16,570 nt of DNA. It comes from Amoebophrya sp. AT5.2. Taxonomy: Eukaryota; Sar; Dinophyceae; Syndiniales; Amoebophryaceae. The stretch's first letter is position 1. The number at the start of each line of letters is the position of its first letter. Both the position numbers and the translations under genes were made by a program. The DNA lies in NCBI GenBank assembly GCA_005223375.1, contig RXOD01005001.1:1-16570 (forward strand), written 5' to 3'. Below the pieces are notes generated by a model, which saw nothing but the letters and a program-made list of their open reading frames with translations, searched no databases and was not told the DNA's origin. Shown here in pieces: positions 1 to 9,600 of this stretch.

Positions 1-63
1 GTAGGGAAGCAAGGTCATGAAAAGCCATGAGCTAGAATGTTTCTCCTTCTAGTTTAATTAGGG

Positions 64-215
64 CTAGACCCTGAGACTGAGAGTGAAAGCAGGGGAAAAT
101 CGGGCGCCTTCTTCTATGTTGTAGAGTGGCGGTTTATTGTTGAGGGTGTAAAGGGCGGAATCGACCGCGACAGGCCGCCTTTTCTTCTGGTGCAGCCCTC
201 TTCTCAGGGCATCGC
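64..215 (-). other. Candidate 3' exon of the F-box gene
   Basis: On the minus strand a pyrimidine-containing stretch ending CCCCTCAG (AG at 217-216) precedes an open frame from 215 to a TAG at 64-66. Its phase matches both upstream donors, and joining would add about 50 residues that are basic at first (RRGLHQKKRRP) and have no recognised domain. The implied intron is only 38 or 53 bp, far shorter than the 106-164 bp introns elsewhere in the window, so this exon may be illusory and the sequence may simply be 3' UTR. Confidence 0.3.
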
Positions 216-245
216 CTGAGGGGACCCAAAAAAGCGCCAAAAAAT

Positions 246-593
246 TCACTTACCACTTGCCCACTTACCATCTGGTCTCGCCATACCCTGCCCCAGAGTG
301 GCCTTTTTTTGCACCTCGGCGATCTGCTGCCACACGAACGGCTCCTGCAACAGCAGCTCCCGTAGCGTCTTGCAGCAGCAGGCCAGCCTGCCAATCTCGC
401 GCAGCTCCAAGAACAGCACGATGTAGTCGACCCACACAAGATCGGGAATCACATCCACGATGTTCGTCGGCGGGGGCGGCGAAGCTGCGTCGTCGCCGTC
501 TGGACTCGGCGCGCGTTGCTGCGAATGCTGCCGCAAGGGAGCGGCGCCCGCGCCAGTAGCGCCCAACATCCCCTCCAACAACTCGTCGTCCAT
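246..593 (-). CDS. F-box domain protein (3' end uncertain)
   Basis: Likely substrate-receptor subunit of an SCF (SKP1-CUL1-F-box) ubiquitin ligase; the target is unknown. The ATG at 593 opens a 115-residue frame ending at TGA 246-248. Residues 1-45 are an acidic, Pro/Ala/Ser-rich leader. Residues about 49-91 match an F-box: a VIPDLVW start, hydrophobic FLELREIGRLACCCKTL core and a terminal EPFVWQQIAE, equivalent to the usual L-P...FL.L..L.R...VCK.W..L....LW pattern. No WD40, LRR or Kelch target-binding region follows. Either this is a minimal F-box protein or the frame continues through a short intron using one of two donors (intron starts 268 or 253) into 215-64. Both joins keep the frame and give 158 or 163 residues. 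An AATAAA on the minus strand (138-133) would suit the unspliced ending. The F-box call is good; the 3' structure is open. Confidence 0.62.
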   Translation of the reverse strand: MDDELLEGMLGATGAGAAPLRQHSQQRAPSPDGDDAASPPPPTNIVDVIPDLVWVDYIVLFLELREIGRLACCCKTLRELLLQEPFVWQQIAEVQKKATLGQGMARPDGKWASGK

Positions 594-1253
594 AACGAAC
601 AAATTACAACGCGAAACGTGACAGACTGGGACTACACTATGCGATCCTGTACGAGAGCGAGTATTCGATACAACACATACACAACCGGCACATGAAAGAG
701 GTATCTATTCAAAAAAGCATAGACCCGTTTGCGTCTCAAAGCGATCGGACGCTATCTTCACATGTCAACATTCATTTTTAGTCACACGCTACACGGTGCG
801 GTGAACCTTCGCAAACCAACGTCATGCTGCAGTAATTCATGGAACTGAAAAATCTGTTCTTTCCGTGGCGTGGGGGCAAACAAGCACGATCGTTTTTGGA
901 ATGAGTCGGGGGGTGCCTGCTTCCATAGAGACCGATGTGAACGGCGCTATACTTTTTGACATTTACACTCGGTGGACCTCATAAAGAAGCAAGTGGTCTG
1001 AAGCAAACCAAACTGAACAGACACCCAGACATGCCGCAAAGCACGAGAACGAGGGTCGCTGAACGTGAACACAACATTCGCCTAGCAGCTTTCGCGCGGT
1101 GCAGTGCGCTTTCGCATCAAAGCTCGATTTTGTCAGTAGCAGCAGCAAGGCACGACTTTTTCGTAACCAAGCTTCCGTAATGTCAGCAGAGTACAGCCAT
1201 AGCTCACATCAAATCCTAGACCAAGCGAAGGAAAATCCGATCCATGTATCGTA
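594..1253. other. Gene-free stretch between DCAF13 and the F-box gene
   Basis: Lower-GC sequence holding the 3' flank of DCAF13 and the 5' flank of the F-box gene. Open frames here are short and unrelated to known proteins. I see no tRNA, repeat array or convincing promoter motif. Confidence 0.6.
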
Positions 1254-2887
1254 TCAGTATTCTTCTCCCCTGATGAATTTGTTTCGTTCGCTCTCGTACG
1301 GCACTGCCCCTGGTCTCGCGTGTGTTCTCCGATTGTCCTCCCTTCGCGTTTTCGCGTCCTTCATCGTCTTCGCTTTGTTGGTCATGCTTTTCAGCGCCTT
1401 GGGGAGGTGCTGGAACTTTTGGATGCGCGACACCTCGCGCGTACTTGCGTATTTGTCGATCAGTTTCTCCCGGTAGTAGATCGCTTTCTTTTCCCTGTCC
1501 GACACGTTCCCTAACTTCTCACTCGCGTTCGCCTTCCACACGCGCACGTTATGGTCCTCCGACCCCGAAAACACAAACCGCCCGTCCGTGCTGAACTCGC
1601 AGCACAAGACCCGCTGCATGCGCTTCGTGTGGTAGACGTGCTTCGACTTTTGGGCGTCGCGCTTCCAGATCCTGACCGTTTTGTCGTAGGAGGCGGACAC
1701 GAACTCCTGGCCGTTGGGCGCATAGTCAAGGTCGAGCACCGGCATCACGTGGTCGGAGTGCACAGTGAGTGCGTGGGTCAGCTTGCGCATGTCGAAGGTG
1801 TAGAGGTGGGAATTCTCGTTGGCAACGGTGAAGTGCGTCGGCTCCTGCGGGTTCCAACAAAGGGCGTTGGAACGGTTCTTGAGGAGGACCTGAAGAAGCG
1901 TTTGATTTTTTTGGGCATTTGCGTGCGAGGCTTCTGCCAAGAACTCGGTGCTGATTGTGATGGCACGATGGGAAAACGAAAACTCTTGAATTTTCAGAAA
2001 ACATCAAAGAACTCTGTATCTTTAACTGTTCCTATGTCTGCAGCAATTGTTACCTTTCTTATCGCCCCCTGTTGTGTGTTTTGTCGCAAGTCATACAGCG
2101 AGATGCTGTTATCTGCTGCTGTCGCCGCGATCAGACAGGCTTCCGCCGGATTGAATTTTGCTGTGAAGACCTGCTCGCAGCCCCACTCGATACTCGATAT
2201 CGGTTGCGACCTTTCGCGGTCCCACACGTCCACGGTTTCTCCCGTCGAAATCAGCATCGGCTTGCTCCAGTGGTGGTCCAAGCTGGTAATTGGCGACGTC
2301 GTCCGGAACGTGTGTTTCGGCTGGATTTGCCCGTCAATGTTCCCCTTCTTTCCCCGATCGGATGCATCCACCTTGTTGTAGAATTTGGACGAGCTGAGCG
2401 CGTGCTGCTTGCTTCCCATCGAGCCGTTTGCTGCGTCGTCCTCGTCCTGCAGGCTGCCGCTGCCTAGGGCGGTTAAGTCCCACCAGTGGATGCACTTGTC
2501 GTCGCCGCAGGTGAAGAGGCTGTTTCCGCTGCTGATCCGTGGGTCCTCCACGATCCCCCGCACGACGCCCGCGTGCGCCTTCCACCGCTGGTTCACCTTC
2601 GAGAACCCGAGGTCCCAGAGCAGCACCTCGCCGTCGCACGCGCCCGAGTACAACCGAGTCGCGCTCACGTTGCTCCGCCGGAGGACGCGGACGGAGTCGA
2701 AGTGCTGGTCCAGGGCGGCCACGAAGGGCTTGGAAAACATCTTGTCCAGCTTCACGGCGGTCACCGCTCGCTGGTACTCGCGCTCGCGACTAAACGGGTG
2801 GAGCTCGGGGTCGGGGTTCCGGTGCAGCCGCGTCATCTCCGACTTGTCCGCGCCCTCCGCCGCGTGGTGGAGAACCTTGATCTTCAT
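1254..2887 (-). CDS. DCAF13: DCAF13/Sof1 WD40 protein of the small-subunit processome
   Basis: Nucleolar WD40 protein required for 18S rRNA maturation in the U3/SSU processome; in animals it is also a DDB1-CUL4 substrate receptor. Two exons, 2887-2054 and 1889-1254, encode 489 residues (human about 445). The intron 2053-1890 (164 bp) has a GTAACA donor and CTTCAG acceptor in phase 0. Evidence: an MKIKVL start matching the family's MKVK start, LHPFSREREYQRAV near the N terminus, WD repeats including SGACDGEVLLWD and GDDKCIHWWD, LDHHW, ALCWNPQEP, NENSHLYTFDMR, FVSASYDKTVRIW, VYHTKRMQ, and a Sof1 tail from about residue 397 (KANASEKLG, later HLPKALKSM and RPGAVPYES). An insertion of roughly 40 Ser/Asp/Lys-rich residues lies between the DLTALG blade and LDHHW. 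The frame stays open upstream of 2887 but has no ATG there, so 2887 is chosen. Stop is TGA. Confidence 0.95.
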
Positions 2888-3600
2888 TTTGAATTTGACC
2901 CGTACGACTTTGTTTTTGCACGCAGATGTCTGGGGAATGAAAAATGAAAATCTGGAGTGCTCACTGCCTGTTCGAGCAGCTCGAGCAGCCAGCGCCAAAG
3001 CCAATTAAACTTTCAATAAAAATCCTGGATCGAAATTCAAATAATTCGAATTGATTCCTCATGAAAGTAATAAATTTATTACTCCACGTCGCCTGGCGCT
3101 ACGTCGTAAGAATTTAGGAAAAGTAAGTCGAAGTTCGCGTGATTGAAAGTAGCGCATTCAGAAGTCTCTAGTGTAGTTCTGCATTCATTCAGACGAGAGT
3201 CGCTCTCTCGGTTGGACCGCAATCGGTGGATCGGTGATCAAATCGCAGCCTCCTTCGATGGGATCTGAATCTCTTTTCTGGTTCAGGATCTTGCGTCACT
3301 TAGTGACCGAAAGTCAGGAGAATTTTTGTTTGACCTTGACGGGATCACGAGCTAGCACGAGATCATGCGCAACTACTTTTGGCTTTCGACACTCAAACAG
3401 AATTCAAATCACGCTGCACGAATTGTGACCGCTTTCGATTTCGGAACTTCTCAGAGCAGTACCTCATTTATTATAAGAAAGCGTATGGGGTAACGTAAGT
3501 ACATGCCGCCTCACAGGCCTTACCGCACTACTAGTGTACTAGTGCAAGAACTTCTTCATATTTTTCAAATAAGTATCGGTTTGACGCTGGCGCCTAATCA
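2888..3600. other. Spacer upstream of DCAF13, AT-richer, with palindromes
   Basis: No convincing gene. It contains the DCAF13 5' flank, a perfect 18-bp palindrome at 3066-3083, a GTCACT/AGTGAC inverted repeat at 3295-3307 with a 1-nt loop, and an imperfect palindrome at 3525-3545 (GCACTA/TAGTGC outer arms). These may be regulatory, but nothing here proves a promoter. Confidence 0.55.
3066..3083. repeat. Perfect 18-bp AT-rich palindrome
   Basis: AGTAATAAA at 3066-3074 is followed directly by its reverse complement TTTATTACT at 3075-3083. It lies about 180 bp upstream of the DCAF13 start codon. It could be a dimeric protein-binding site or chance in AT-rich DNA; no function can be assigned from sequence. 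Confidence 0.7.
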
Positions 3601-3863
3601 GCACGGATGACTTCCAGCACCAACATCGAACGATCCCGCCGGGTTCCTTCCTTTCTTTATGGTTCCTCGTTGGACATGATTCCCGACTCTTGCTTTTCTG
3701 ACCAGGCTCTGTCTGGTGGCCGCTTCGGCGGATGGACCCTAGATAGTGGTAGTGTCTCGCGGTTCACTCGCGGCGGGGGAGAACGAAATGCCCGCGCGAA
3801 AGTACCGCCACGCACGTAGCGCTGCGTGAGCGATACCGGAGCACGAAGAGGCTGCTATCCCGT

Positions 3864-4127
3864 ATGGGGCAGCGCCAGCAAGCTTTGACTCCAATTTCGA
3901 AGGAGAGCACGACCGATGGCGATGGCGACGCGCCGCGTGCGGTGCTCGAGACAGCTTTGGTTGAAACGAAATCAATGGCGCAGAGCAAGTTTTACTCTTA
4001 CCCGATGGCCGATGTAAACTCACAAAAAAAGAAGTACTGCGCAAATGAAAAGAGGCCAGCACTTGCTTCCATTCGCGTAGGTATTGATTTAGTAAACCAG
4101 GGGAAGTTTCTTTTTGGCAACACGTAA
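3864..4127 (+). other. Unrecognised open frame, plus strand (doubtful gene)
   Basis: An ATG-initiated 87-codon frame ending in TAA. It reads as a plausible hydrophilic protein (for example DAPRAVLETALVETK) but matches no family I know. It would be the only gene on the plus strand. Overlapping frames on the minus strand (4062-3739 and 3988-3764) are Ser/Arg/Ala-rich and equally unrecognised. It could be chance, part of a spliced gene, or an exon of the unresolved block to its right. Confidence 0.15.
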
Positions 4128-4132
4128 TCCCT

Positions 4133-5215
4133 TTCGTCGGCAGCGGCGGCTTTTGGGATCAGGTTCAGGAAGGAGAAAAGTAAGAAAGTAGCAAAGAAAA
4201 AGGCTCGCCGGTCTTACTGCGGTTACTGGAGCGAGTTCCGCAAGTGAGAGGCCTGACCTTGTCGATTCGCCAGGCACACGTATACCACTCCGGTTGCGCC
4301 CCCACGCGTCGAGCCGCGGGGCGTAGACGTCGGCCCGCCCGCACCCCGCGCAGGTCCGGCGCTGCTCCCCGTCCCTCCGGTTTTTCGCACGCACGTCCCC
4401 GGCGAGGAAGTCCGTCCCTTCACTGTGACAGTCCGAGTATGGCGCGGCGTGATTGCCCAGGCAGCTCGGGCACGCGACGCGCGGGTGGCTCACGGGGAGC
4501 GGGGTCCGGGGGACAAGCCCCAGGATCTCCCGGCGTTTCGCCAGCACAGGAAAGAGGAGGGCGCCGGCCGTACCCATGCGAAGAAGTCTTCTTTTTTTCT
4601 CGGCCGAAGTATTAGCTCGTTAGGGCTCGCCTTGTTTGTGGCTATTGTTCTGGCAGGCGTCGCCTTCGGTTTCGGGCAGACTGGCATTCCTTGTGCTGGC
4701 CGCGCGTCGATGATCGCAGCCCCGCCGTTTCCGATGCCTCCTGTTTCAGCGTCGTCAGTAGTGCAGAGGGCCGTGAACTGGACCAGGGCGTCGTCTGACT
4801 GCCGCCTCTGTTCGGGTCGCGGCATGGACACCAGCCGTGTCTCAGGGGTTTTGATTTTTCCGGACCAAGCTACAGCGCCTTGCCTGGCAGCTTATCCTGC
4901 GCGCAAGTGGCGCCCTCGCCTGCTTGCCGCGGATTCTCCGCCCCGCTGCGCTGCCTCAGCCAGGACCTCCGCCGCCTTCGCTCGGTCGACGGCTCTCGCC
5001 ATGCATTGCCGACGCCAGGCGAATCGCGGCAATCGTCTCGAAACACCGCCGCCAGCATTTTTCTGCTTCGCCTCCTTGGTTGCCGATTTCTTCCTGCACC
5101 AAGTGCGAGAGTTCTAGAGTGGCGGGCGTCTGGGCTCCCGTTGATCGTTGCCGGGGAGACGGCAAGCAAATCGCGCGGGGGCAGCGCGAACATCCTTAGA
5201 GTGGTGACGGAACAG
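4133..5215. other. Unresolved GC-rich block, probably containing exons
   Basis: GC content is like that of the neighbouring exons and higher than the flanks, suggesting coding sequence, but the strand is undecided. Minus-strand candidates: 4577-4089, with cysteine pairs (ACPSCLG, YSDCHS, RTCAGCG) that could ligate zinc and a GTAAGA donor-like site near its end; 4831-4490 (includes DDALVQFTALCTTDDAETG); and helix-like stretches in two frames around 5165-4900 (HLVQEEIGNQGGEAEKCW; ARAVDRAKAAEVLAEAAQ). Plus-strand candidate: 4425-5117, a 230-codon frame beginning with GTG, not ATG, with a hydrophobic helix (SLGLALFVAIVLAGVAFGFG) at about residues 65-84. Because all supported genes are on the minus strand, a spliced minus-strand gene is somewhat more likely. 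I could not assemble one consistent model. Confidence 0.35.
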
Positions 5216-5688
5216 AGTTGATAATGCGACCCAAAAGACTCCGCGGAGGAGACGGAAAGTCAATGGTTTATTTGGTATTTTTTTTTAAAAGATAGCACAA
5301 CTCCAGTAACAAGAGTGAGTACTAGAGCAAGCAGTTTGAAAAAGCGACTCAGGACTTTGCCGCGCGAGAAATCCATGCGCGCTGGCCACTATCACAAGCC
5401 TGGCCCTTGCAAGAGCAATAAAATTACAAGCCAAAACACACAGACACGCTCACACTCCGGCTCCGCCTGTCATTGCTTGGGCGCAAGTGCAGCACTTTAC
5501 TCACTGCAATGAATGTCCAGACTTATTGTGCAAAACAGAGTAGCAAAGAAGTGCGCAGCAATACGAACGAAGCGCGAGCGCACCGATCCTTCGCACACAA
5601 AGCAAGAGTGATTCGTGGGTGGGCTTCCAATTGTTTGCTGTCGTTGAGTCGTTTGCGTGCGCTTCTTTTGTCTTTTCAAAGCCTTCTG
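5216..5688. other. Spacer downstream of NAA20
   Basis: Probable NAA20 3' flank. It contains a T-rich run near 5278-5287 and a minus-strand AATAAA match near 5270. No gene, RNA or repeat is recognised. Confidence 0.5.
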
Positions 5689-6219
5689 CTACCATTCCAT
5701 TTCATCTGGCTGTATTTTAAAACCCGCTCCTTCTATGCTTTTTTTCTCCACGTCTCTTTTCAGTGGTTTTCGCATGTCGTAGGCGTCTTCTTCTCCGGAG
5801 TAGTAGCCCAGCACCGTTCTGTAAATCACGTACCCGAGTTTTTCGTAGAACGCCACCGCTACCTTGTTCGACCCCCGCACGAAGAGGTCCACGAAAAAGC
5901 AGTCGAGATTCGGGTGCTCGGACAGCGCCTCCAGGTAATCCATCAGCTTTCGCGCTACGCCGGCGTTCCGGAATTCCACGGCGACCGTGATTGCCGATAT
6001 GTGCGAGTGCCAAAGCTCGCCCTCGCCCTCAACCTTGCCGACTAGGTAGCCGCACAGCACGCCGTCGCAGGTCTCCGCAACCGCACAGCATTCGGGGTAT
6101 TGCAGCAGGTAACCCATATAAAATTTCGTGTTGAACGTCTCCGTCCACTGATCGAGGTTGATCTGGGCGAGCCGCTCGAGGTCGGACACGCGCATCGGAC
6201 GCACGAACGCAGCGGTCAT
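5689..6219 (-). CDS. NAA20: NAA20, catalytic subunit of NatB N-terminal acetyltransferase
   Basis: Transfers acetyl from acetyl-CoA to the alpha-amino group of nascent proteins starting Met-Asp, Met-Glu, Met-Asn or Met-Gln, as the catalytic partner of NAA25 at the ribosome. A single uninterrupted exon of 176 residues, essentially the family's usual length. Diagnostic stretches: INLDQWTETF (20-29; NatB enzymes have NLD.LTET), WHSHISAITV (70-79), the GNAT acetyl-CoA loop R84-N-A-G87-V-A89, FFVDLFVRGSN (108-118), AVAFYEKLGYVIYRTVLGYY (121-140), DAYDMRK (145-151) and the basic RDVEKKS segment. The start ATG at 6219 aligns with the family start; the stop is TAG at 5689-5691. The final residues (DEMEW) are lineage-specific. 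The partner NAA25 is not in this window. Confidence 0.96.
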   Translation of the reverse strand: MTAAFVRPMRVSDLERLAQINLDQWTETFNTKFYMGYLLQYPECCAVAETCDGVLCGYLVGKVEGEGELWHSHISAITVAVEFRNAGVARKLMDYLEALSEHPNLDCFFVDLFVRGSNKVAVAFYEKLGYVIYRTVLGYYSGEEDAYDMRKPLKRDVEKKSIEGAGFKIQPDEMEW

Positions 6220-6687
6220 TTTTTATTTGTGTTGTTTCTACTTTATATTGATGATGAGGTATTAGTATTACCCTACTCGGGGTGTAAAGTTGTGCTCGTG
6301 GCAGCAGTTCGAGTCCGAAGGCGAGGCGCCTTATTACTGTTTTACTCCTTAAACAAATACAACGCCGCGCGTCAAGTATGCCACAGAAGGCTGGGGCCGC
6401 GCGCTGGCCCTGATGTGTGAAAATTATGCATCCCCTGGATTAAATGTTTTTTGGAAGACTTGACGGCGCATACAGATGATGCATTTCATAAACTTATTCT
6501 ACACATGTACTTTCCCGGTGCGCGCACAGGATCGGAGAGTGATCTTTTCTGCAGAGTCGGAACGGGCGCATCACGTCACGAGATCGAGATCGAGAACACC
6601 AGAACGTGAACTTTGTGTCCCTGGTGCTGTTCACTACTTTGTGATCGGTTCCCCAGATGCTTACGAAGATATGCCACCAGATACAGA
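6220..6687. other. Spacer between NAA20 and the glycosyltransferase gene
   Basis: A 468-bp stretch with the 5' flank of NAA20 and the 3' flank of the glycosyltransferase gene. A GTTCGAGTCC string near 6308 resembles a tRNA T-loop, but no stems form around it. Nothing else is supported. Confidence 0.5.
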
Positions 6688-9600
6688 TCACGTCGCGGAC
6701 AAGTCCACCCGAAGGCAACCTTCGTGCCCCGCAAAGTACGCGTTTTGCCCCGCGCTGCCAACCTCTGCCGCCGTTTCACCAAAGCCCGAACGCGAGAGGA
6801 TCACTGCTGCCGCCTCTCCCACCAAGTACCACGACACCCATGCAGGCACGATGCCGTTCAGGCGTTCCGAGCCCTTCGACCGGTCCACATGGCTGATTTC
6901 GTCCACGTTCAGCATTTTCAATTTCCCCCTTTCGACCAATGCCTGCACCTCTGGAAGATCCGCAACCCGAGCGGTGTCCGTCGCTAGGTACCAAGGAATT
7001 CCGGGTAGGGACGCCCCGCCGCGGCTTCCGCTCGAAGCTACAGGGTAGGCTGAAAACAGCTCCTCTTCGACGCGCTCGGCACACCGAAAGAAATCCTCCG
7101 CTAAAGACCGCATTCCGTGGCGCGACGGGTCCCACCAGCGGCTCTCGTTACCGGCGCGAAAATGAAGTGCGAGGTACGGTTGGTAGTGGATTTTCTGTGT
7201 CGCTTCTCCGGCAGCAGCCTCGGAATGCCACGTCCCGATTTGCAGCGTGTCCCGCGCGTCCTGAATTTGGTTCTGCAGGAAAAATCCGGGACGCAACAGA
7301 AAGCGCCAAATGTAGTGTGCAAGGTAGGGCGTTCCCAGGAGTCCCAGCTGGATTGCCTTGGTCTGGAACCGCGGATGGTTCAAAAACTGCCCGACCTCAC
7401 GAAGGTTCGTGCTTACCTGTATGCAGTAGCCAAAATGAGGCGTACGCGTGACCGAGACTGTGAGACAACGTTTAGTACAACTACGTGGCCGAAAGATAAA
7501 ATCCAAATTTTCACTGCCGGCACGTACTAGAGCAGTACGAGCAGTGTCTGTGCCCTGCTGTCGCCTAGCCAGCCCAGGTCTTGGTGGAAGCGCGTGTCGT
7601 GGGAGTTGACCATCTCCATGGTGGCGTCCACTGCGCTCACGCGCCAGTCCACATGATAGGGCGTGAACAGCATCCCAAGGGGCACAGGGTTGTCCGAGTC
7701 CACGTAGAAATCACGGTCCAGCAGAAGCGCCAGCACGAAGGCGTTCACGATTCCCTGAACACGGTCCCCGTGGCCGCCACACAAGGTGTGCGGCGCGCAT
7801 GTGTACACCAGCTGGCGGCGCCGTGGGGCCATTATACCTGGCGCAGCAGGAGCTCCAACCGGGCCGGCATCTTCCGGTGGTTCATCTGGATTTTCCACGG
7901 GTGGTGGCGGTAGCGTGTTCCCGAACCGCGACCGCCACAGGCCGTGCAACGCATCCTCGTCCACAGGATCGACGCCAGCAGACACGATCGCCTCGCAGTG
8001 CCGCGGCAACTCGACGGCTTGCTTCGGCTGCTGCGCCTCCTGGCGGAGGAAGTCGAATACCTCCCGCAAGTCGTTCGGCTTTTCTGAAAACTCTGCCGAA
8101 CCCGCATCGTCTTTGTGCCAGTTCTCGTCGGTCGTTGAGTAGTCGAATGGAAGCTTGTAGTCCGTGACAAGCGTCGGGCGTGCTTTACCGGAGCTGTTTT
8201 CAACCGAAGCGTCACCACTACTATCACCCGTTGCAGACGCAGAGACCATAAAAGTCCCTTCTTCGCCGGCGAAAAGAAGCTCGCTTCTCGTTCTTACCCC
8301 TCGGGGACTAGCAGTTGCGTTTTGACTGCTATCACCGGCTTGTTGTAGAACCAGAGAAATCCGAGCTGCACTTGCTGGCGCCGCGACGGACTGATCTTGT
8401 GCCCACGCGTAGTCGCAGTACCATCCGCGGTGGTAACCGAGTTCGCTGACCAGGCGCATAGCAACGCCCCGGCCATCGATCGACCCGTGGTTTTTTCTCC
8501 AAATAAGATCGTCTAGCGACCGCGTGAAATCCCCTCGTTGTGGTGCTGTGCTTTGGAGCGGTTTCTCACTCAGCCGCGAGGGATCGCTGTATGCGTAGTA
8601 CCCCTCCCGCAAACGCGGCTTCTGTAGTACCGCAGGCAAATCCGCCATCGCCTCCTCCTCGCTCTTGCTTGCCTCAACAGCCTCTGCCTGAGCTTCTTCA
8701 TCTTTCGGCTTTACCTCAACAGCTTCTTCTGCCGTTTCGAGCTGCTCTGCCGTCACCAGGTGGATTTTCTGCTTCTCCCCCGCAGCCGTGCTGCCCGTCG
8801 CCGTTTGTAGTGCTGTCCCAGGGGCCGACTGCGATAAGCTCCCCAGCTGCGCGGGCGCGTAATTGTGTCGCGGCCGCGGTCGGGTCCAGTCCTCGAGAAG
8901 CACGACACGCGCCCGCCGGTCCACATCGAACGCGCGATTAATTTCCGCGGCATCCGCCGCGAGAACCGGGGTGTTTTTGTTTCGTTCCGCGACACGAACC
9001 ACGATCAACAGTCCAGCCTTGTTCGGCCGGACCGAGGCGGGCAAAAGCGATGGCCTGCCCAGGACGTCGCTGGATGTGGATGTGGATGCCCTTCCGGATT
9101 CGTCGTCCTCCCGGTCTTCTTCTTGTGTAGGCGGTACGCTATACTCGCGCGTTTCCTCACTAGTTTGCGACTGCTTTGCCATTTCGTCGAGCAACCGCAG
9201 AAGCGCTCTGCAGCTGCTGTAGCCGCCGCGTTGCGGGAACAGTTTGTGCACCGCCGCCTGCAAACCAAGAACGGCGTCTGCTTCCTCCTCCAACGCGAGA
9301 CCACCTCCCCCGCGCCTTTTCCTCAGCGCACTTGCCATTGCATCGCTGAGATGCCGCGACAACTGGCACTCGGTTTCGTCGCCTACTCGGGACGCGACGC
9401 TGCTGCATTTCGCGAGCCATTCCTTGTCGCAGAGACGGATTATACTTCCAATGTCGTCTTCTCCGCTGCCAAGGAGGTGTCCCGCTGCTGCTTCCACTTC
9501 CTCGCTCTCGTCCTGCGGAAACGAGCGCGGCGGCATCTGCAGAAACTCCTTCGCGCTCGCGGTCACGTCCGCCTGCGCGGCTCGCAGCAGCACCTCCAGC

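Noticed and set aside
1551..2381. 276-codon plus-strand open frame
   Set aside because: Lies opposite both DCAF13 exons and their intron, whose WD40 match is unambiguous; its own translation resembles nothing.
2888..3004. 39-residue N-terminal extension of DCAF13
   Set aside because: The frame is open but starts with TTG, not ATG, and the known family begins at the MKIKVL-equivalent position; it is probably 5' UTR.
4605..4635. Slight resemblance to the start of U2 snRNA (TTCTCGGCC...TTAGCTC)
   Set aside because: The match ends after a few bases and no branch-point recognition sequence follows.
6300..6330. tRNA-like T-loop string GTTCGAGTCC
   Set aside because: The bases on either side do not pair as a T-stem, and no D-arm, anticodon arm or acceptor stem is visible.
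7410..7418. GTAAGC immediately after the glycosyltransferase acceptor, which looks like a donor
   Set aside because: It encodes the start of the expected VSTNLRE segment, so it is exon; reading it as a donor would delete family-conserved sequence.
7527..7538. In-frame TAG ending the 1079-codon frame of the large gene
   Set aside because: It falls inside the intron that starts at 7538; splicing to 7416 restores the conserved domain, so this is not a truncated gene.
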